Positions 36,001-46,084 of a stretch of 64,000 nucleotides of DNA are shown here, piece by piece. Every line of letters starts with the position of its first letter. Within the stretch, counting starts at the first letter, position 1. The notes beneath the pieces were generated by a model. It saw nothing but the letters and a program-made list of their open reading frames with translations. It did no database searches and was not told the DNA's origin. The DNA lies in the NCBI RefSeq assembly GCF_011764545.1, contig NZ_AP022870.1, positions 3,394,001-3,458,000 of the forward strand. Reading direction: 5' to 3'. Position numbers and translations under genes: made by a program. Origin of the DNA: Phytohabitans flavus. Lineage in GTDB: Bacteria > Actinomycetota > Actinomycetes > Mycobacteriales > Micromonosporaceae.

Positions 36001-37550
36001 ATGGATCCGTTAGGGCTCGATTTCGATCCGCCGTCGGCGTCGCAGGTCGCGGAGACCCCAGAGGAGCTGGGCCGGTACGCCCTCGATCGGAACAATCTCG
36101 CGGTCCGGCTGGCTGAGCAGGGTCGGCGGGAGGACGGGTTGGCCGCGATCGAGGAAGCCGTAACCATCTACCGCCAGCTGGCCGAAGCCGACCCCGGCAC
36201 CCACCTGCCCGGCCTCGCGAGGTCGCTGAACAACCTCTCGGGCCTGTTGGGTGAGCTGGGCCGGCAGGAAGAGGGATTGGCCGCGAGCGAAGAAGCCGTC
36301 ACCGCATTCCGCCAGCTGGCCGACGCTGACCCCGATGCCCGCAACCTCGCGATGTCGCTGAACAACCTCGCGGCCCAGTTGGGTGAGCTCGGCCGGCGGG
36401 AAGAGGCATTGGCGGCGAGCGAGGAAGCCGTCGCCACATACCGCCAACTCGCCGAAATCAACCCCGACGCTCACCACCTCGCGATGTCGCTGAACAACCT
36501 CTCGGTCTTGTTGGGTCGACTGGGTCGGCGGGAAGAGGCATTGGCCGCGAGCGAAGAAGCCGTCGCCACATACCGCCAGCGCGCCCAAGCCGACCCTGAC
36601 GCCTACCTGCACAACCTCGCGACATCCCTGCACAACCTCGCGACCCAATTGGGCGGGCTCGGCCGGGGGAAGAGGCATTGGCCGCGACCGAGGAAGCCGT
36701 CGCCGCCTACCGCCAGCTCGCCGAAGCCAACCCCGACGCCCACCTGCACAACCTCGCGATGTCGCTCAACAACCTCTCGGTCTGGTTGGGTGAGCTCGGT
36801 CGGCAGGAGGAGGGGTTAACCGCGATCGAGGAAGCCGTCGCCGTTTTCCGCCAGCTCGCGGAAACCAACCCCGCCGCCTACCTACCCAACCTCGCCGGGG
36901 CGCTGAACAACCTCTCGATCCGGTTCGCCGGGCTGGGCCTGCGGGAGGAGGGGTTGGCCGCGAGCGAGGAAGCCGTCGCCGTTTACCGCCAACTCGCCGA
37001 AACCAACCCCGCCGCTCACCTGCACAACCTCGCCAGGGCGCTGAACAACCTCTCGCTCCAGTTCGCCGGGCTGGGCCTGCGGGAGGAGGGGTTGGCCGCG
37101 GCCAAGGAAACGGTCGCCATCTCTCGCCAGCTCGCCGAAGCCAACCCTGACGCCCACCTGCACATCCTCGCGATGTCGCTGAACAACCTCTCGAACCGGT
37201 TCGGTGAGCTGGGCCGGCCGCAGAAGGGGTTGCCCGCGATCAGGCAAGCCGTCACCATCTACCGCCAGCTCGCCCAAGCCAACGCCGGAGCCTACCTGCC
37301 CAAACTCGCGATGTCGCTGGAGAATCTCTCGAACCGGTTGGGTGAGCTGGGCCGGTGGCAGGAGGAGCTGACCGCGATCGAGGAAACAATCACCATCGGC
37401 CGCCGGCTGGCCAAAGGCAACCCCACCGCCTACCTACCCATCCTCGCCGCAACGCTGAAAAGCCACTCGCTCCGGTTGGAAAAGCTGGGCCTGCGGAAAG
37501 AGGCAGAAATAGCGGCGGTCGAGGCGCGCGAAATCCGCGCAAGCCTCTAG
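36001..37550 (+). CDS. Tetratricopeptide repeat protein, 11 near-identical units
   Basis: 516 residues after frame repair, made almost entirely of eleven TPR units of 44-46 residues (model: LAMSLNNLSVWLGELGRQEE, GLAASEEAVAVYRQLAEANP). The frame breaks at GGGGG 36665-36669 in unit 5; one base restores GREEALAATEEAV. The units differ at few positions, so recent internal duplication is likely. In actinomycetes such TPR blocks usually form the sensor half of CHAT, caspase or STAND effectors; here no effector domain is attached and the N-terminus (MDPLGLDFDPP) is short, so this may be a stand-alone scaffold or a lost-effector relic. ATG 36001 is the only clear start. Confidence 0.88.
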
Positions 37551-37801
37551 GATCGCGGTGCGAGACCTACTGTGCGGCGCGGTCAATCCCGGATCTCTGA
37601 CCATTGCGTGAATTGCTGAAATCTCGGGACTAACGCAAGGCGCACGACCAGATGGTCGCACCGGCTGTGATCCAGGACATAATCGGTGAATCTAAATACA
37701 CGGTAGCGTGGGTCTAGTCCGGCGCCGGACTCTACACAAGGCGGTATTGGCCAAATCCGCCGGTCTAAGAGTCATCAACGGGGAAATGGAGACGGATCCA
37801 C

Positions 37802-38425
37802 ATGAGACGACTTGGGCAATTACTTGCCGTCGCCGCGCTCAGCGTGGCGTTGGTCGGGCTGGGTGCCCCTGCTCAGGCGGAAAGTCGTGGCACGAGCGGC
37901 CCAAGCGCGACCACGGCCGCCGCGGCGCAGCTCGCGGCCGTGCCCCCATGTGAGTCGCCCTGGGGCTGCTTCGGGCCCTTCCAGATCAGGAATTTCTACA
38001 CCAACAAGTGCGTGGACCTGCCGAACCTCGACGGCGGATGGCTGGACGCGCCGGTCACTCAGTACGACTGCCGTTACGGCGGCGCGGATAACCAGATGTG
38101 GTACCGCGACCCGCACCCCAACGAGACCTATCTGTTCACTATTCGCAACGCCAAGCAGCTCAACGGGACCAACGTCTGCCTGGACCTACCGGGTTATGGC
38201 ACGGTGAGCCCGGGTACGCCAGTCAGCGAGTTCACCTGTCAGCTGACCCATGGCGACAACCAATTGTGGTACTTCACGACGACAGCTACCGGGCTCGAAT
38301 ACATCGTCAACAACAAGAGCGGCCTCTGCCTTGACGTCTCCGGCTACCGTTCCACGGCCAACGACACTCGGCTGACGGTCTTCACCTGTAGCCTCCAAGA
38401 CGACCACTTCTGGTACTTCCACTAG
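37802..38425 (+). CDS. Secreted ricin-type beta-trefoil lectin
   Basis: A 207-residue exported protein. Signal peptide ends near LGAPAQAES. A beta-trefoil follows with three lobes: YTNKCVDLPNLDGGW / NQMWYRD, GTNVCLDLPGYG / NQLWYFT, SGLCLDVSGYRS / DHFWYFH. GGAGACGG precedes ATG 37802. Similar in style to the lectin at 30286, though not a near-identical copy. Likely glycan-binding; no enzyme domain. Confidence 0.88.
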   Translation: MRRLGQLLAVAALSVALVGLGAPAQAESRGTSGPSATTAAAAQLAAVPPCESPWGCFGPFQIRNFYTNKCVDLPNLDGGWLDAPVTQYDCRYGGADNQMWYRDPHPNETYLFTIRNAKQLNGTNVCLDLPGYGTVSPGTPVSEFTCQLTHGDNQLWYFTTTATGLEYIVNNKSGLCLDVSGYRSTANDTRLTVFTCSLQDDHFWYFH

Positions 38426-38456
38426 CGGTTAGTCGTCCCGTCACCGTCGACCCGGG

Positions 38457-39410
38457 TCAGTGCGATTCGCCTGGGCTCGGCGGTGACGGCCACGGTGACA
38501 GCGCGTGGCCTTCCGCCTCGGCGGCGTCCTCCGCACTGCGGATGAGTGATACCAGCTCGCGGTCGAAGAGCCCGAGGTCGTCGACGGCTCTGGCGAAGAC
38601 CGCGAGCCGGATCTGCGCTTGGAGGTCTTGGTCGGCCGCCTCGTACGGGGCGGTCTCACCGAGCGCGTCGAGCACTACATTGAGGGCCTCGTTGGGTGTG
38701 ATCGCGGGTACCTGCTGTCGGCGGCTGACCTCGCGGCAGAACGCCGGAATCTCGTCGTGACGACCGCCGCCGAACCGCTCCCGTACCGCCGCCTCGCACG
38801 CGTGCGCGGCGGCGGCAAGCACGAAGTCGTACGACGGGTCGTCCGGGAGCGCCTGCACCGTATCGATGTCGTAGCGGGCCAGCGCCCGCAGCTGCGCGCC
38901 GACGATCGATCGTGGTCGCGGGCCTGCCGGTGGCGTGCCGCCGCGCCGCGCGCGGAGCACCGCTCGGTAGCCGGGACTGCGAGTGTGTCGCACCCGGTGC
39001 TCGGCGGCCGCCACCAGCGCGTCGATGTCGGTTCCGTCCATGTGCTGCACGTCGATGAGGTCGAACAGCAGAGGACCACCGATCGATCTGCTGACCGGAG
39101 GCTGCCGCGAACCGTCGGGGTCCAGGCAGGCGTTCAGCGCCCGGACCCCCTCGGCGACGGCGGCCGGCGTAGCGGCATTTCCGGTGCGCCGCAGGGCCTC
39201 GGTGGCATACGCCTCGACTGGCTCGACAGGTCCGCGGCGGAACTTGCGGCGGGCGGCGATGACGAACGCCTGCGTGCCCAGGCTGTCGATCGCCCGCTGG
39301 TTGCGCAACAGCAGCGGGACAAGGTTGGGCAGGCGCCGCTGCTGGAGGTACCGGGCAACGGAGCGACCGACGCTGGTGGTCGGTCGCTCCCCCGCTGCTT
39401 CAATCACCAC
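38457..39410 (-). CDS. Uncharacterised protein coupled to the RHS gene (candidate immunity/accessory)
   Basis: A 317-residue soluble protein of no family I recognise. It starts at GTG 39410 (or 39407) and overlaps the stop of the RHS gene (39404-39406), so translation is coupled. The N-terminus is helical and basic (SVARYLQQRRLPNLVPLLLR), the middle has FDLIDVQHMDGTDIDALVAA, and the end is acidic (LIRSAEDAAEAEGHA). Position directly after a HINT-tipped RHS gene is where a toxin immunity or accessory gene is expected, but it is much longer than most immunity proteins. No membrane segment or catalytic motif noted. Confidence 0.65.
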   Translation of the reverse strand: MVIEAAGERPTTSVGRSVARYLQQRRLPNLVPLLLRNQRAIDSLGTQAFVIAARRKFRRGPVEPVEAYATEALRRTGNAATPAAVAEGVRALNACLDPDGSRQPPVSRSIGGPLLFDLIDVQHMDGTDIDALVAAAEHRVRHTRSPGYRAVLRARRGGTPPAGPRPRSIVGAQLRALARYDIDTVQALPDDPSYDFVLAAAAHACEAAVRERFGGGRHDEIPAFCREVSRRQQVPAITPNEALNVVLDALGETAPYEAADQDLQAQIRLAVFARAVDDLGLFDRELVSLIRSAEDAAEAEGHALSPWPSPPSPGESH

Positions 39411-42400
39411 TCTTTGCCTTTGAAGAACTTTTTGAAGGCCTTTTTAAGGGCCGTGATTACCCAGTACGCCGTCAGTGCGGCGAGGAGCGCCCACGGCGAA
39501 CCCCCCTCGGCCTTGAACTGCTTGACGATGCCGCCCGTCCCCCTGGCCCGGGACTCGCTCTGGGTACGCTGCTGCCTGATCTCCTCGTTTCGCTCCTGCG
39601 GATGCTGTCCGAGCTGGTTCGTCCGACCGTTGCGAAGATCATCCTGGTCGAGGTACTTCGGGCAGGTGCAGTCGGGATCCCTGCCGTGGAAGGGTTTCGC
39701 GCTGGGATCGTCCGGGTGGACCGGGCAAACCTCGTTGACGTTGTGGACCAGGATGGCATAGCCGTCCGCGACCACGAAGTAGGTGTGCAGGTCGTCGACG
39801 GTGAGGTCGCGCATCTGGGCGCTGCCCAGCCGGTTGCGGACCTCCAGCACCGTGACCAGCCGACCGTCGCTGGTCCGCAGGACATGCCCGTTTTCGAGCT
39901 TGCCGGCGTCGACCCAGCGCTGGTCGGTCTCGTCCCAGAAGGGATGGTGCCAGGTCGTGCTGATCGTCTCGTTCTCGCCGTCGCTGGTGACGACGGTGAG
40001 CTCGGTCAGATCGACGTCGGTGTTGTCGTGCAGTTGCGTCACCGGACGGGCTGCGGTTTCCCCGGTCGCCGGGTCCGCGGCCAGGACCACGTCACCGACC
40101 TTGACCTCACTGATCGGCCGAGTCGTCCCGTCCGCCATCAGCACAAGCGTCGACGGGGCGAAGCTGTGCACCGGGTTGCAGTCCAGCCCGTCGGATTTCC
40201 GCGATGCCGCGGCCGCGTCCTCGCTGACCTCTTCGGCGAGGTCGTCCGACTTGCCGAACGCGCCCTTGACCTTGCTGAAGACCTTGCCGCCGACGACGCC
40301 CGCGCCGGCGCCGAGTGCGCCGATCGCACCGCCGATGGCCATTTCCTTGCCGAGCTCGCCGGCGGAGAACTCCTTCTCCCTTGGGCGACGTCGACGCCGT
40401 ACTCCGCGCCGGCGGCGGCCGCACCGGCGATCGCGCCGGCCAGGATGAGGCAGCCGACACCTGTCGCGCAGACCGAGGCGACCGCGATCGTGACCACCGC
40501 GCCCACCACCAGGCCGGTGGCGAACTTGAGTGGGTCCTCCTTGATCGACTTGACGGTGCTGACCGCGACATCCTTGACGAAGTTGCCAGCCGTGGACGCC
40601 GCCTTGGCGATGCCGTTGCCGGCCTTCTTCAGGGCGCCACCGATCGAGAACCGTCCGTCCGGATCGGTGAACGACAGCGGGTTGTTGTTGCCGTACGCGT
40701 ACCCGTTCATCTGTTGCGGATCGGCCGTGTCGATGACGGGGTCGACCGAGATGAACCGGCCGGTGCTCGACTCGTACTCCCGGGCGCCGAGGTGGGTGAG
40801 CCCGGTGTTGTCATCGGTTCCGCCGACGAAGCCACGTTCGTAGCCGGCCGGTACCGCCCCGGCGCTGCCGCGCGTGTCACCGAACGGGGTCTCGCGCTGC
40901 GCTGACACCGCCTGGCTCACGGCGTTGACCAGGGCGGTCGCGGTGCCGTGGTCGTCGGTGGTCAGCCAGGTCAGACCGGCTGCGTTGCGGGTGCCAACGG
41001 CCATCGCGCCGTGCGTGTAGTAGCGCGTACAGGTCTTGGCTCCGCCTGACTTGGTGTACCGCAGCTCCTGGCCGGGCAGGTAGAGCGTCTTGCCGGCCGG
41101 GTCGTCACGGATGAGCCGTTCACCATCGGCGTCGTAGATGTAGCTTGTGGTGCCGGCGCTGTCCGTGCTGCTGGCCTCGTGGCCCTCGTTGTCCCAGGTG
41201 ATTGTCTGCTTGCCGGCCGACTCGGTGGGCCGGCTGCGCAGGTTGCCCGTCTCGTCGTAGGTGTAGGACGCGGTGCGGGCACCGCTGTTGTCCGTGGTCG
41301 TGGTGCTGGCGAGCGTGTGGTTGCCCGCGTTGGTCTTGTAGTCGGTGGTGCGTTTCCCGTAGGTGGTGGGCCGCTCCACGAGCTGGGTGCGGCTGCCGAC
41401 CTTGTCGTAGCGGTAGCTGTGCCAGTACTTCGCCGGGCCGCCGAGGTTGGCCTCGCTGCGGTTGGCCGGCGAGCAGTCGCCGTTGCCCGGGGTCCACGCC
41501 TCGGTGAGGCGGCGCAACTCGTCGACGGCGAAACACTGCGTGTCACCGGAGGCCTGGTCTGCGATCTTCGTGATGTTGCCGGCCAGGTCGTACGTGTACG
41601 CGATGTCGGAGATCAGCGTCGGCGAGGTCTGCTTGACGGTCTTGATCTGGACGAGGCGACGGGTGGCGGCCTCGTACTGGCGCACGATGTCGACGCTGTT
41701 GCCGCCGTTGTTGCGCAGCACGACCTTGCCCGTCTCGCCGAACGAGGTGAACTCGGTCGACTCGACCAGGGTGGTCTTCGGGGCCGTGCCGTAGCTGCTG
41801 TGCTCCTTGATCGGCCGACCCAGGCCGTCGTACTCGTACTCGATCGTCTCGAGCTTGAGGTCAGCGGTCAGCGGCAGCCGCATCGTCTTGGGCGAGCCGT
41901 CCGGGTGGAATGTGTAGACGTAGTCGTACGTGCCGCCCAGTCCCTGCTCGGTGGTCGGGACCGTGTACCGCACCCCGCTGGCCTGGTAGTCGGCCGTGAA
42001 GGTGCGGTTCTCCTTGCTGTACGCCTGGCCGCCCGTCCACCGGGTCGACTTGACGATCTGCCCCTTGACCGACGTGCCGTTGAACGTCGCGTCGTACTCC
42101 CACTGCGCCCGCAGCGGACCGGTCGCCGAGTCGTCCCGCATGCTCGTCTTGCGACCCAACGCGTCGTACGTGTACGCGAGGACTACGCCACGAGCGTCCT
42201 TTGTGGTCAGCTTCTCGCCGGCGTCGGAGTAGGTGATCTCGGTACGGCCCTTGTCCGGGTCCACACTGGCGGTCTGGTCGCCACGCAGGTCGTACTCGTA
42301 GGACCAGGCGTTGCCGGCCGGGTCGGTGATCTTGACCATCTGGTCTTTGCGGTTGTACTCGTACTTCGTCGCGTCGTAGTCGGCCGGGTTGGCGCTGCCG

Positions 42401-45400
42401 ATCGTCGCCCCCGCGTGGTACTGCCGCAGCTCGGTCGTCCGGCCCAGCGCATCCACGATCGTCGTCTTGGCCGTGCTCGACGGCGGCGCCACCATCGAGG
42501 TCGGTCCAAGCTCGGACGGCGGCACGGTGTGGGTGCGGTCACCGCCGTAGACAGTGCGCGTACGCCACTTCTCGATGCCACCCGGGCTCCCGCCGGACGG
42601 CACGTCGACCTTGAAGACCTCGGCGGTGGTCCGGCCGGCACCGTCGTACACGGTCGTCGTCTGTCCGGGGATCACCGAAGCGCTGTGGACGTAGAGGTCG
42701 CCGTTGGGCGCGACGGCACCGAGGTACTCGTCGTTGCTGCGCACCTTGCGTCCGGCGCTGTCGTAGATCGCGTCGGTGAACACACCCTTGCCACTGCCGG
42801 CGGCGTCGAACTTCTGCGACTGCCGTGGCCGCAGCAACCCGTCGTACAGCGACCACGAGGTGATGTACCCGCCGTTCGGGCCGAGCTTGCTCGTCGTCAC
42901 CGTGGTCGCCGCGTCGTTGCGCATCTTGTACGCGTACGTCGTGCTCGGGCTCTGGTTTTGGCTCTTGTCCCGACCCGGCATCCACACCTTGGTCAGCCGC
43001 CCGAGCCCGTCGTAGGCAAGGTCCGTGCGGCGGCTGTTGAAGTCCACGATGGACAGTGGCAGGTTCCACGCGGGCTCGAACGTCGTCGTGGTTTCCCAGT
43101 CGAGGATGTTCTTCGCGATGGTCTGGGTGACCGGGCCGCCCTTGACCGGCGTGTACGCGGTGCTTGTCGTGCCCTTCAGGTCGGTGGCCTGGACGGCCCG
43201 CCCGTGGGCGTCGAACACGGTTTCGGTCTTGCGGTAGTACTCGGGCGTGCCGTTGTTGTAGGACTTCAGGCCCTCGGTCCGGGTGGCCAGACCGCGGCTC
43301 GGCGCCGCGCCGAATGCCTTGCCGTCGTAGAAGGTGCGGTCGTCGCCGATGAAGTCCGACGCAGCGAGGCCGGTGCCGCGCGCCTTGGTGCAGTCGGTGG
43401 CGATCTTTCGGCTGCGGCTCTCCTTGCCGACGACCCAGTTGTCGGTGTTGTGCACGTAGTCGGTGAGCGTGCACTGCTCGTCGCCGGCCGCCGGCGAGCC
43501 GCGGTCCTCGACCGTCGTCGGCAGGCCGTAGGTCCCCTCGTACGTGGTGGCGATGCTCGACGTCAGCGGCTGCCGGCCACCGTCCAATGTGGTTCGCTTG
43601 TGGACGGTCGCGATGTTGGTGTGGCGAGCCTCGACCGTGATCCCGTTGGTGCTCCGCGACGCCGTCGCCGCCGACCGCCAGGGTTCGGTCGCCTCCGCGG
43701 AGACCTCGGCGCCGCCGGGGCCGTTGTAGGTGATGGTCTCGCGGGTCATGCCCGCGTACTGGTCCTCGTCGTTGACCGCCGGGATGTTGCCCACCGCGAT
43801 CGCCGGCAGCTGCACGTTGCGGGTGCCCGAGGGCAGCTTGTCGCCGTGCATGCCGCGGTAGAACCGGGTCTCGACCGAGGTCTGCTCCCCCGGATCGCCC
43901 TTCGTCGCCCGTACCGCGCCGTAGCCGCGCCAGCCGGACCAGGTCTTGTCCTTCTCCTTGGTGATCCCGTCCTCGTCGGTGTAGTGCCAGGCGGGAGCGC
44001 CGAGGTACTCGTACTTCGTGATCGTCCGGGTCGATCCGCCGGTCCGGTCGTCTTCGGTGACCTCGTTCACCACGTACTTGTGGAAGTAGTCGGTGATCGG
44101 GTCGACGAAGCCCAGCGGCGTCCACTTCACCGGGTAGCAGCGCAGTGTGTTGTTCTGCAACGCGTTCTTGTCCGGCATCCGCGATCCGGCGACGCAGTCG
44201 CGGTCCGAGTAGGTCAGCTTCGTCACGCCGCCGGACTCGCTGATGATTTTCTCGATCCGCCACCAGTTCATCGGCGGCGAGTGGTCGTCCGAGTCCACGC
44301 GGTTGTTCAGCTGGATGCCGACGAAGGAGATGTCCGGCACCGTCTCCTCGGCACCGACGAGTCCTTTGTGGGCGATCCGGTCGAGCCACAGGCCGGCCCG
44401 GGTCGAGTCGCCCGGGCTCGGGAACGACTGGTGCAGCGTCCACGACTCGACGGGCCGGTCGGAAACCTTGGCGGTGATCGTCGTGAGCCGCTTCGTCGAC
44501 CAGAACGTCGGCCCGGTGGTGTTACACGGCTTGGCGGTGCACTCCTGGTCCTTCGGCGTGTCCGGCCAGTTCTTCTTGTCCGAGCAGTTGGCCAGGCACC
44601 GGTCGGCCACGTCGAACTTCACCGAGAACGGCACGCCGGTGGTGTCGGTGCGGGTGCCGTAGTCGATCCGCTCCAGGTAGCTGGACCGGTCGTAGCTCAC
44701 CGGGTCCTCGGTGGTCTTGTTGTTCTTCGCGTACTTGTTGAATTCCTTGACGTACGTGTACGACATCGTGTTGCCGCTGACGTCGACGACGTACTCGAGG
44801 TTCCACCGGTACGCCTGGGTGCAGAAGGAGTCTTTGAACGCGGTGCCCTTGCACGGCTCGTTCGTGTGGTTGCCGGCGACCGGCATGGTCAGCGTCGACT
44901 GCGTTGACTTGCCGAACCAGTACTGGGTGCCGTCGGTCGTGGTGACCACCCAGTGCTCGCCGTTGCGGGCGCCGTTCCCGCACCGTACCTCCGCTCGATC
45001 TTGGTGCCGTCCTCGGCGCGCAGGTGCCAGCGCTCGCTGGTACCGGCCTCTTTGATCAGCTCGCCGGCGTGGCCCGACATGGACAGCGTGGCGTTGTCGG
45101 TCACCCAGCACTGGTCGCCGGTCTTCTCGCCGCTGTTGTTGCCATCCTTCTGGTCCTCGGCGCAGGTGGTGTACCGGCGCTCGATGTAGCCGGGGTCCCA
45201 CTCGAAGCCTTCACCGATCCACGACGGCTGGTTGTTCGACGCCGCCATCCGGCCGTCGACGCTCGCCGAGTTGTAGGACAGTTCGATGCCCGGCTCCGGG
45301 CCGCTGAGGCCGGGTGGTGTCCGGATCGGGTACGTCCAGTTGAAGTCGCCGGTGTTGCTCCCCGCCGACCAGGTCGACGACGGCTGGAGGCTGGTCGCCG

Positions 45401-46067
45401 AGAAGTCGCCGGTCTTGCCGTCGGGCGCCGCGGCGAGCGCGATCGTCGACCCGCCGGCCGACTGCGCGGCGACCGCGACGTCCGCCGATACCGTGCGCGT
45501 CTTCACGTTGTTGTCGACCGGTGCCCGCTTCTCGGGATGGTGCAGGTCCAGCAGGCGCAGCCGGTTCGACCAGTCCGCGCCGTACGCCTGGGCGAATCCG
45601 CTGTAGTTCACCGATACCCGCAGCTCGGTCGGCGCGTCCCCGGCGTCGAGACGCTCCATCTCGAGCAGCAGCCCGGCCACGCCCGCGGAGTCGGTGGCTT
45701 CCTGGTCGAGCACCTCCAACCGCACCCGCGACCCGCCGTTGCCGGCGGCCGGCGCCAGGTGGATCGGCAGCCCGTCCAGCTGGACCCCGCCCACCGGCAC
45801 GTCGACCACGACCGTCTTCGACTCCGGCCACCGGACGTCGCCGGCCTGGTAGGGCGTCCCGGTCGCGGCCGCTGGTGCCGGTACCGCCTTCGCCATCCGG
45901 CCGGCGACGACCGGCTCGCTCTGCACGCCCAGCGGATCTTCCTCGGGCGCCGAGGACCGAACGACCTCAAGCAGCGTCACCGTCAGCGCCGCGCAAAGCA
46001 CGGCCGAAATCGTCCGCTTGATGGTCAACCGCCGATGTTGTACGCGTTGCGCATGGGTTCTGAACAC
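39404..46067 (-). CDS. RHS/YD-repeat polymorphic toxin with HINT domain and membrane-active-looking C-terminus
   Basis: About 2221 residues after repair of two frameshifts (C runs 40378-40380 and 44977-44979). GTG 46067 is set by GGGAGG. N-terminal export signal (TISAVLCAALTVTLLEVV), an SpvB-like part (GIELSYNSASVDGRMA), a very long RHS/YD region ending with the RHS core signature (LTHLGAREYESSTGRFISVD), then hydrophobic segments and a HINT pre-toxin domain (HSFAPSTLVLMADGTTRPIS through YAILVHN). After HINT come only about 110 residues: a Cys/His-rich stretch (CPVHPDD, DCTCPKY) and a C-terminal membrane helix with a cationic tail (ALKKAFKKFFKGKEW). HINT domains normally release a C-terminal toxin; this tip matches no toxin I know. 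Confidence 0.85.
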
Positions 46068-46084
46068 GACATGCCTCCCGACGG

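Noticed and set aside
36001..37550. CRISPR-like repeats
   Set aside because: Regular DNA repeats are codons of TPR units, 132-138 bp long, without spacer-repeat structure.
41179..44907. 1242-residue plus-strand ORF
   Set aside because: Antisense to the RHS gene, whose frame carries YD repeats and a HINT domain; long antisense frames are expected at this GC content. No domain recognised.
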